A DNA stretch of 64,000 nucleotides, from assembly GCA_037043455.1 (NCBI GenBank), contig JAWPHD010004351.1:126104-190103 (forward strand), in the 5' to 3' direction. The notes under the pieces are model-generated. The model was given only the letters and a program-made list of their open reading frames with translations, did no database searches and was not told where the DNA came from. The position numbers and the translations under genes were made by a program. Shown here in pieces: positions 45,901 to 57,900 of this stretch (its first letter is position 1; the number at the start of each line of letters is the position of its first letter). Source of the stretch: Cyrtodaria siliqua (taxonomy: Eukaryota > Mollusca > Bivalvia > Adapedonta > Hiatellidae).

Positions 45901-48900
45901 TTTTAAAATGATTGCCAATGCCTAGACTATCAAGTTTGTTCAAATAAAGTCCCCGGGTCAAAAATGTCCGTGCCCGGGGGGTCCAAACTTTGTATATTGA
46001 GGTTTTGCATGTTTTTCATATAGACATATAGGAAAAAACTTTAAAAAATCTTCTTCTCCGAAAGCACAAGGCACAGAGCTGTCATGTATTACATGTAGCA
46101 TCAGCTTATGGTCTTCTACTAAGTTTGTTCAAATGGTGACTCTGGGGTCAAATTTGTCCCCGTCCCGGGGGTCACAGTTTTACATAGACTTATATAGGAT
46201 TTTTTTTTAAAAATCTTCTTCTCGGAAACTACAACAGCCATAGGTTTGATATTTTGCATTTACTATAAGCTTATGGTCCTTTACCAAGTTTATTCAAATG
46301 GTGACCCTTGGGTCACATTTGGCTCCGCCCCAAGGGTCACATGTTTTACATAGACATGAATAGGGAAAAACTTAAAAAATCTTCTTCTCTGAAACTGCAA
46401 GAGCCAGAGGTTTAATATTTTGCATTTGCTATAAGCTTGTGGTCCTCTACCAAGTTTGTTCAAATGGTGAACCAGGGGTCACATTTGGCCGCACCCCGGG
46501 GGTCGCAGTTTTACATAGGCTTGTATAGGGAAAAACTGAAAAAATCTTCTTCTCTGGAACCACATGGCACAGAGCTCTCATGTATTACATGTAGCATCAG
46601 CTTATGGTCCTCTACTAAGTTTGTTCAAATGGTGACCCTGGTGGCAAATTTGTCGCCGCTCCGAGGGTCACAGTTTTACATACCTATATAGGATTTTTTT
46701 TTTAAAAATCTTCTACTTGGAAACTACAAGAGCCAGAGCTTTGATATTTTACATTTATTATAAGCTTATGATCCTTTACCAAGTTTGTTCAAATGGTGAC
46801 CCTGAGGTCACATTTGGCCCCGCCCCAAGGGTTACATGTTTTACATAGACATGTATAGGGAAAATCTTAAAAAATCTTCTTCTCTGAAACTGCAACAGCC
46901 AGAGGGTTAATATTTTGCTGTTTCTATAAGCTTATGGTCCTTTACCAATTTTGTTCAAATGGTGACCCTGGGGGTCACATCTGGCCCCGCCCTGGGGTCA
47001 CAGTTCTACATAAATGCTTGAATAGGGAAAAATTGAAAAAAACATTCTTCTCGGAAACTACAACAGCCAGAGGTTTGATATTTTGCATTTACTATAAGCT
47101 TATGGTCCTTTACCAATTTTGTTCAAATGGTGACCCTTGGGTCACATTTGGCCCCGCCCCAAGGGTCACATGTTTTACATAGACATGAATAGGGAAAAAC
47201 TTAAAAAATCTTCTTCTCTGAAACTGCAAGAGCCAGAGGTTTAATATTTTGCATTTGCTATAAGCTTGTGGTCCTCTACCAAGTTTGTTCAAATGGTGTT
47301 CCAGGGGTCACATTTGGCCCCCCCCCTCGGGGGTCACAGTTTTACACAGGCTTGTAGAGGGAAAAACTGAAAAAAATATTCTTCTCTGGAACCACATGGC
47401 ACAGAGCTCTCATGTATTACATGTAGCATCAGCTTATGGTCCTCTACTAAATTTGTTCAAATGGTGACCCTGGGGTCAAATTTGTCCCCGCCCTGAGGGT
47501 CACAGTTTTACATAGATTTATATAGGATTTTTTTTTTGTAAAAATCTTCTTCTCGGAAACTACAAGAGCCAGAGCTTTGATATTTTACATTTATTATAAG
47601 CTTATGATCCTTTACCAAGTTCTCTGAAACTGCAAGAGCCAGAGGTTTAATATTTTGCTGTTGCTATAAGCTTATGGTCCTTTACCAATTTTGTTCAAAT
47701 GGTGATCCTGGGGGTCACATCTGGCCCCGCCCCGCGGTCACAGTTTTACATAAATGCTTGAATAGGGAAAAATTGAAAAAAATCTTCTTCTCTGGAACTG
47801 CAAGAGTCAGAGGTTCAATATTTTGCATTTGCTATAAGCTTATGGTCCTTTACCAAGTTTGTTCAAATGGTGACCCTTGGGTCACATTTGACCCCGTCCC
47901 AAGGGTCACATGTTTTACATAGACATGTATATAGGGAAAAATTTAAAAAATCTTCTTCTCTGAAACTGCAAGAGCCAGAGGTTTAATATTTTGCATTTGC
48001 TATAAGCTTATGGTCTTCTACCAAGTTTGTTCAAATGGTGACCCATTGGTCACAGTTTTACTTAGGCTTGTATAGCACACACATAATTATTAGTTTTGTG
48101 ATGAATTGCATTATATTCACAGATTGAGAGGTTATGTTGACTAAAAAAGCAAGAAATAAAAAAAATCAAGGCAATGTTAATAATATTTTACCATGTATTT
48201 TATGTAAATGCTTGATACAAACTTCAAGATTAAGGTGTGTCCCTTTAGAAATGAATGTAAAAACTACAAGATTTATAACCAGAACATAAACTGCAATACG
48301 AAACCAGGGAGTAAGTATACTTACTCACTGGCTGACGAAACGTACAATGGCCCGTGTAGGGAACGTCCAATGGTCACAGTACGAATCGCCTATTTACCTG
48401 GGTACGAACCGTCATAGGTACGATACGTACATAACTCGGCTTTTATCCCCAACCAATTTTTAAAACAGGACGCCATATTGTAAGTATGCGGATATAAACA
48501 TCATTTGCCAGAGAAAAGTGCATTTACTTACATTTCACGATGGTTTTCGTTGGTTGGAACGTGCGTGAATATAATTAAACGTTCCTTTTATTAAATTATA
48601 TTATTGGTTCTGATTAATTCTTGCGTGTAAGTTATAATAGCCGTTACAATACAAACGTATTGTGTATTCGCGAAAATTTCGGAAGTTCGCTAACGCCACA
48701 ATTTTACATTCATTACTGTGTCTTCCCACCATATTAACACTACAGTTTGCATTGAAAATTGTAATTATTATATGTTATTAAATGTTCAAGAATGAAATTG
48801 TCTTTGTTTGATTTTGGTCTGAATTTATGATTAAAAAAACACCTTCCCCACCCACTTTGCTCCAAAGCCTGACCTTCGTGGCTATTAAGCCTGACCTTCG

Positions 48901-51900
48901 TGGCTATTAGAAGTGTTTTTAACAGGTTTTGATTTTCTACGATTTTTCACTGCTGTTATGCCATGATGCCATTGTTCTACATCCATGGCAAATGTGTTCG
49001 AGGTAACTTTGAACAAATAATCTCTACATTGATGCTGATGGGGTCATTGTCGTATCGGGTACTACAGCAAGGTACCCGGGATACATTTATGTATACAGAA
49101 ATGTACCCGAAAATCTTTGAATTCCGGAACGGCCCCCAAATATACAGAAACGTACCCGGACAAACAAGATCTCATTGGCGGAATTGAAACAATTTAGAAC
49201 TTGATAAAACAACTACTTAAACAATATTGTTTATCATTAACTATTGCGCTTTTGTTCTTAAAAACATATTTAGGCCGCCATAGTTTAATACAGAACGTAT
49301 TGTCGTAAAACCGGAAGTTGTACATCATGAAACCCCGTGCAAAAAAGTAAAGTATACAGCTTGTCAGTCAAGAAGAGTTTGTCAAATATTTAGACCAACT
49401 GCATTCCTTTAAGGCGGAGGCAACAGCGAGCGGCTTTTAAAAAGTGAATGGATTAAACTTTGTAAACAAGGAAAGTTTCGTTTTCTTGAACATTCGCAAC
49501 ATCTCGTATACTGCTTCGCAGCATGATCCCGAGGAATGACGGGATTGGCCGAGCGTTTACGATTGTTCCTTTAAGTAACAGTACGCGTTACGGCCGCGTT
49601 TTACGACATTGTATTTTGTCTCGGGTACATTTATGTATAATTGGGGGCCTTTCTGGATTTCGATGATTTTCGGGTACGTTTCTGTATACATAAATGTACC
49701 CCGGTTGCCTTTCTGTAGTACCCGGTACGACAATGACCCCATCAGCTACATTGACATGGGGGCACTTCTCAGCTAAATGGAAAGTAACATCCGTCACTTT
49801 TTGGACAAATATTTTATTTTGTATTGGAATAAAGCTTTTAATTTCTGAGTGTTTAGTTATAATATAAGGCAAGGACATAGCAGAGATTACTTCAAGATTG
49901 ATGCTTTCTGGAAATTTATTATATCTCCACATTGTATCAAAATGTCAATGTTTTTGATCCTCCTTAAGTCACATGGTGAAAGTGCTATGTCAAAACAATC
50001 ACATGCGTAGTTACAAGTCCTGGTGAAGAAAGGTTGTGAATTTATTTCGAAAGTACAAAGTTTTGTCTCCATAAAAATGTGATTTTTAGCTCTACTGGCC
50101 AAGGGCCAGCAGAGCTTATGGGATGGTGTGTTGTCCATCTTCCGTCGTCCGTCCGTCGTCCGTCGTCCGTTAACTTTTCTTCAAACGACTTCTCCTCAGA
50201 AACCGCTTGGCTAATTTTGACAAAACTTCACATGGATGATCCTTAGATGAATGCTTTTTAGATTTGTTAAAATTAGGTCAGCGCTACATCCAAGATGGCT
50301 GCCATTACCATATATGGTCGAAACCTTAAAAAATCTTCTTCTCCAGAACCGCTGGACAGATTTCAACAGTTTTTCTTTTTAAATGATCGCCAACGGCTAG
50401 ACTATCAAGATTGTTCAAATAAAGTCCGCGGGGTCAAAAATGGCCGTGCCCCGGGGGTCCAAAGTTTGTATATTGAGGTTTTGCATGTTTTTCATACAGA
50501 CATATAGGAAAAAACTTTAAAAAATCTTCTTCTCTGAAACCACAAGGACATGTAGCATCAGCTTATGGTCCTCTACTAAGTTTGTTCAAATGGTGACCCT
50601 GGGGTCAAATTTGTCCCCGCCCCGGGGGTCACAGTTTTACATAGACTTATATAGGATTTTTTTTTTTAAATCTTCTTCTCGGAAACTACAACAGCCAGAG
50701 GTTTGATATTTTGCATTTACTATAAGCTTATGGTCCTTTACCAAGTTTGTTCAAATGGTGACCTTAGGATCACATTTGGCCCCGCCCCAAGGGTCACATG
50801 TTATACATAGACATGTATAGGGAATTCTTCAAACGACTTCTCGTCAGAAACCACTTGGCTAATTTTGACCAAACTTCAAATGGATGATCCTTAGATGAAT
50901 GCTTTTTAGATTTGTTAAAATTAGGTCAGCGCTACATCCAAGATGGCTGCCATTACCATATATGGTCGAAACCTTAAAAAATATTCTTCTCCAGAACCGC
51001 TTGACAGATTTCAACAGTTTTTCTTTTAAAATGATCGTCAACGCCTAGACTATCAAGTTTGTTCAAATAAAGTCCCCGGGGTCAAAAATGGCCGTGCCTC
51101 GGGGGTCCAAAGTTTGTATATTGAGGTTTTGCATGTTTTTCATATAGACATATAGGAAAAAAGTTTAAAAATTTTCTTCTCTGAAACCACAAGGCACAGA
51201 GCTCTCATGTATTACATGTAGCATCAGCTTATGGTCCTCTACTAAGTTTGTTCAAATGGTGACCCTGGGGTCAAATTTTTCCCCGCCCCGAGGGTCACAG
51301 TTTTACATAGACTTATATAGGATTTTTTTTTTAAAAATCTTCTTCTCGGAAACTACAAGAGCCAGAGGTTTGATATTTTACAATTATTATAAGCTTATGG
51401 TCCTTTACCAAGTTTGTTCAAATGGTGACCCTGGGGTCACATTTGGTCACGCCCCAAGGGTCACATGTTTTACATAGACATGTATAGGGAAAAACTTAAA
51501 ATCTTCTTCTCTGAAACTGCAAGAGCCAGAGGTTTAATATTTTGCTGTTGCTATAAGCTTATGGTCCTTTACCAATTTTGTTCAAATGCTGACCCTGGGG
51601 TCACATCTGGCCCCGCCCCGGGGGTCACAGTTTTACATCAATGCTTGTTTTAAAAAATTTAATTTCTTTATTTTTTATTTTTTATTTTTTTTTTATTATT
51701 ATTATTTTTTTTATTGATTTTTTTTTTAAATTATTTTTTTTTTAATTTTTTTTTATTTTTTATTTTTTTTATTTTATTTTTATATATATATATATATATA
51801 TTAATTTTTTTTTTTATTTTTTTTTTATATTTTTATTATCTCTACTAGCCAACTTGGAAAACCAGCCAGATCGGACCAGTAATTCACAGTGTTACTGCTC

Positions 51901-54900
51901 TTGATATAGTTAAAAATGCTATAGTTTGCCTCTTTAAGACGATAGTCACTCGCTTCATTGATGTCATAAGAGCCATATTAGCCAGTAGAGCGTCCACAGG
52001 CCCTCTTGGGCCTCTTGTTTATTTATGTCCCTTGTTTTCCTGAAAAATGCCATAATACGCCTTGTTTTCACTCTAGAACCTTCATTTATTATTTGATCTT
52101 TACCAAACTTACACAGATTGTTAATATCAAGGAAAACTCGAACAAGTTCGAAAACCAGCCAGATCAGACCAGTAAAACCGGAGTTGTGGCCATTGATTTA
52201 TTTACAAATGCTGTATTTTGCCTCGTTCAGCTGATTGGGCCTTCATTTTTGTCTCGCCTTTTCGAAGAAAAAAAGAGACATCTAGGTGTTGCTTTTCCGG
52301 CGGCGGCGGCAACATTCAAGTTTTGTGTTTAGGTCATTTTCTCACAAACTGTATGCACTAGACCTTTCAAACTTTGCTTATAGTTGTATCTTGGGTGGTA
52401 CATTCGCAACGTGACAAAGCAAATGTGCAAGTGACCTTGACCCTCCAAGCAAAGGGCAGATAACTTAATCATTTTTAGGTTCAACTTTTGCGTTTAGGTC
52501 ACTTTTTCACAAACTGTATGCTCTAGACCTTTAAAACTTTGCTTATAGTTGTATCTTGAGTGGTACATCGCAAGATGATAAAGCAAATGTTGAAGTGACC
52601 TTGAGCCTCCAAGCAAAGGGCAGATAACTTAATAAGTTTACCTTCAACTTTTGTGTTGAGGTCAATTTCGCGCAAACTGTATGCACTACACCTTTCGAAC
52701 TTTGTTTATAGTTGTATCTAGGGTAGTACATCGCACTGTAACAAAGCATATGTGGATGTGACCTTGACTCTCCAAGCAAAGGGCAGATAACCTTGTAATT
52801 TTTGCCTTCAACTTCGGCGTTTAGGTCACTTTTTTCACAAACTGTATGCACTAAGACCTTTCAAATTTTGCTTATAGTTGTATCTTGAGTGGTAATTGCA
52901 ACGTGATAAAGCAAATGTGGATGTGACCTTCACCATCCAAGCAAAGGGCAGATAACTTTAATTGTTACATTTACATCACTTCCTCATGAACTATAATTAT
53001 GCACTAGATGTTTTAAGCCTAATTCGTAGCTTAATCTTTGGAAGAAAAAATATTCTATTTTGACATAGTTGTGTCTTGGGTAGTGCATCTTGCTGGACGC
53101 ATGGATTTCATCTATGACTTTGACCTACTTTTTGGAGCTGATAATTTTTAGCTCTACTGGCCAAGGACCTTCACTTTACCAAACTTTAACAGATTGTTAA
53201 TATCAATGAAAGCTCGGACAAGTTTGAAAACCAGCCAGATCGGACCAGTAACAGTGGAGTTATGGCCCTTGATTTAGTTAAAAATGATATATATTGCTTC
53301 GTTAATATGATAGGGCCTTCATCTTTCGCTCGATCTTTACCAAACTTTACCAGATTGTTACTATCAATGAAAGCTTGGACAAGTTAAAAAACCAGCTAGA
53401 TTGGACAGTATCGGCGGAGTTATGGCCCTTGATTGTGTTAAAAATGCTTTGTTTTTTGCCTCATTAAAACGATAGGGCCTTCATCTTTCACCTCATCTTT
53501 ACCAAACTTTACCAGATTGTTACTATCAATGAAAGCTCGGACAAGTTCGAAAACCAGCCAAATTGGACCAGTAACAGCGGAGTTATGTCCCTTGATTTAG
53601 TTAAAAATGCTATATTTTGCTTCGTTAAGACGATAGGGCCTCCATTTTTCATCCGATCTTTACCAAACTTTATCAGATTGTTAGTATCAATAAAAGCTCG
53701 GATAAATTCGAAAACCAGCCAGATCAGACGAGTAACAGCGGAGTTATGGCCCTTGATTTAGTTAAAAATGCTTTTTTTTTTTTATTGTGTTAACGCCATG
53801 TTAGCAGGAAGCATTGTTATAATTTCTAGTTGAGCCTTTTGCGTTTTTTTCCGGTTCGTGATTTTTGATGGAGTTACGGCCCCTTGACATTTTTTACTTT
53901 TAAATTTCTTCTCGGCGTTACTCCTCCTAAATGCCTTACTGAATTTCGACGAAACTTGGCAGGAAGCATCGGTAAGATGTCTAGTTGTGCATGTCACGCT
54001 TTTGTTCCAGTTCGCTGGTTTATGACGGAGTTACAGTGTCTATTCTAGAAATCGAAAAGTTCCCCCCTACATGTATACTTGAAAAATAAGGGGGATTTTA
54101 AAAAAGCAGGGGGAATATGTGAAAACACATGAACTGACTGATACTTTTTAAATTTGCCGTACATGTGACTGTTAACAACAACTTTACAAATTTTAAAACG
54201 AACGAAAATAATGTATGCAACCGCAAGGCAAATCAAGCATGTCCTCAACTCATTTTCATCTAAATTATTCCGTACAATCTAAAAATCGGGTGATGTCACC
54301 ACGCCATGTGATACCTAGCGCCACCTAACCCGGGAATACAAAAATAACGGTAACTCCGCTTCGATTAACATGCTTAGTCTAGATCATCTGCGACGCTTGC
54401 TTGTTTTCAAGACAAACTTTTGTATTTACAATCAATCTTTTTATTTTTAAGTCCAGCCCCCGTTAATAGACGAGACATGTGAATCCGCGGATTTCTTGTT
54501 TTTCATTCGATCTTTACCAAACATTACCAGATTGTTAAGGCCAAACAAAATAATATGTGTGGTTCAGGTAACCCGACCGACCCTATTTATTTACCGCCGA
54601 ATCGCCGACCCTATTTATTTTTTAGCTCACCTGAGCCGAAGGCTCAAAGGTGAGCTATTGGGATCACTCTTCGTCCGTCATCCCTCGTCCCTCGTCCGTC
54701 CGTCGTTAACTTTTGCTTCAAACGACTTCTCCTCAGAAACCGCTTGGCCAATTTCGACCAAACTTCAAGTGGATGATCCTTAGATGAATGCCTTTTAGAT
54801 TTGTTAAAATCAGGTCAGCGCGACATCCAAGATGGCCGCCATTACCATATATGGTCGAAACCTTAAAAAATCTTCTTCTCAAGAACCGCTGGCCAGATTT

Positions 54901-57900
54901 CAACAGTTTTTCTTTTAAAATGATCGCCAATGCCTAGACTATTAAGTTTGTTCAAATGAAGTTCCCGGGGTCAAAAATGGGCATGCCCCGGGGGTCCAAA
55001 GTTTGTATATTGAGATTTTGCATGTTTTTCATATAGACATATAGGAAAAAACTTTTAAAAATCTTCTTCTCTGAAACCACAAGGCACAGAGGTCTCATGT
55101 ATTACATGTAGCATAAGCTTATGGTCCTCTACTAAGTTTGTTCAAATGGTGACCCTGGGGTCAAATTTGTCCCCGCCCCAGGGGTCACAGTTTTACATAG
55201 ACTTATATAGGATTTTTTTTTTTTAAAATCTTCTCCTCGGAAACTACATGAGCCAGAGGTTTGATATTTTGCATTTACTATAAGCTTTTGATCCTTTACA
55301 AATTTTGTTCAAATGGGGACCCTTGGGTCGCATCTTTTACATAGACATGCATAGGGAAAAACTTAAAAAATCTTCTTCTCTGAAACTGCAAGAGCCAGAG
55401 GTTTAACATTTTGCATTTGCTATAAGCTTATGGTCCTCTACCAAGTTTGTTCAAATGGTGACCCAGGGGTCACATTTGGCCCCCCCCCGGGGGTCACAGT
55501 TTTAAATAGGCTTGTATAGGGAAAAATTGAAAAAAATCTTCTTCTCTGGAACCACATGGCATGGAGCTCTCATGTATTACATGTAGCATCAGCTTATGGT
55601 CGTCTACTTAGTTTGTTCAAATGGTGACCCTGGAGTCTAATTTGTCCCCACCCCGGGGGTCACAGTTTTACATAGACTTGTATAGGAAAAAAATCTTCTC
55701 GGAAACTACAAGAGCCAGAGGTTTGATATTTTGCATTTACTATAAGCTTATGATCCTTTACCAAGTTTGTTCAAATGGTGACCCTCGGGTCACATTTGGC
55801 CCCGCCCCGCCCCGAGGGTCACATGTTTTACATAGACATGTATAGGGAAAAACTTAAAAAATCTTCTTCTCTGAAACTGCAAGAGCAAGAGGTTTAATAT
55901 TTTGCATTTACTATAAGCTCATGGTCCTCTACCAAGTTTGTTCAAATGGTGACCCTGGGTTCACATTTGGCCCCGCCCCAGGGGTCACGTTTTACATAGA
56001 CTTGTATAGGGAAAAACTTAAAAATTCTTCTTCTCTAAAACCACAAAGCACACAGCTCTCATATATTACATGTAGCCCTGGGGTCACATTTGGCTCTGCC
56101 CAAGATGTTACTCTCTAGCACCTTCATTTTGTATTTGATCTTTACCAAACTGTGTCAGTGTCTTAAACTGTCTATATCAATGTTGTTAGTCACAACAGAG
56201 CCCACATTTCTTGAACAATCTTAACCAAACTTGCACAGATTGTATATGACCATAAGATTTTGAAGAAGTTTGATAATGTGCCAGTACTCATGTGATCGCT
56301 TTAGGGAAATCTTGGCCCGCTTGTATTGGTTCAAATTTACTCAGGTGAGCGATATAGGGCCATCATGGCCCTCTTGTTTCGGGTTGAGAACGAATTTTCG
56401 TGGGTACGTTCGGTAAAGAGTACGAAACACCGCGAAGTACGAAACGCCGCGAGTACGAAACAACGCATAATACAACATGGCGGCGACCGTGTTTGCGTTT
56501 ACTTTCGAAAGATGTATTCACGGCCCGGAAAAAAAATGATGAAGGCAGTCGTAAACCAAGCTACATTGATCGATATATTTCAAGAAAATCACCACGATTC
56601 TGGCTTAAAAACCAGTTCATTTCAGTGTTTCGCTTATAAGAATATGGGAGATGGAAGTCCCGTCGAGTAGCAATGCAAAACCCGATAGGTGGCGCCGCGT
56701 AAGCTATATTTAGAATTTAGGAATATCCCAACCTGGAGTTGGGTACGTCAAATTACGCATCTTTTAAGTGCTAAGACACTAAAAAGTGGAACTTTTTATG
56801 TTGAATATAGGAAGAAAACACTGCATAGATTACGTAATTGACCTCACGGCTTTTGTTATTTATTGGTAGATGAAAAATAAATGGAAGCGAAGTGGGGTTT
56901 TTGGAAGTTCAGTATTAAATCGGATGATTACGCTCTAGTTTCTGTACAAATAAAGTACTTCAATAATTAATCTTCAATTTGTTTTATATTTAATCTCACA
57001 AAAAATGACGTACTCGTGGTGTATTTGCGCATTTTTCAACACCTGCTAACATCAGAAAAGACAACTCTTGTCATGTGACTGTAATGCGCATGCGTGGTAC
57101 TACAAACAAGATCGTCTTTTTCGAGTCTTATTTCGGACTAGAAACTTGTTCCCACTAATAATTCTCATGAATTCTTTAGTGAAATAACACTTTAAATATT
57201 TCATACACATGTTATCATTCATCACGAAAGAACTTTGGCTTTTTTAGGCTAATTTACTCATTTTTCAGAATTGTTCAAATTTGACCTTGACATTGTCACG
57301 ATAAGTCATGTAGGCCATCTAACGCGAGTACTCATTTGTTTACATAGAAAAGATGTCGGGTTTAACACCAACTTGTGAAAATAGTAGCACATATTTAAAA
57401 GAAAAAGGGAAAGAAACATTCATTTGACACATTACTTTGTAAATAAAGATCTGCATGACTTCATTGCAAGGAAAAAACAATATTTATCAGCTATTGTTTG
57501 GGGCGCCTGTTTCAGCCAAAGGTTTTTTGGACTTTTAAGATAAAATTAATCTACTACCTAAATAAGTTGTATATCAGTGAAACAGACATTTTTAGTGGTA
57601 AACAAAAATACCTTATTTTTCAAAATCGGTTTAGAAATAAAAAATTCATGGGCGAAAGCTGTTTTTGATGGGTCATTTTCAATGTAAAAATCTGCTGCAT
57701 GAAAAATTTGAAAAATATATATTTTTAGAAATTTTATCCAAGAACGGTTTTAAATTGTTGGATATCAGTAAATTAAGACACCCTGAAAGTTTTATAGCAA
57801 AATATGAAGGATTACTGAAGTTATTTGAGATTTCGTAATTTTCTGCTGTCCCACCAACACGGAATTTACATAGTAAAAGACCCATCAAAAAATCATTTTG

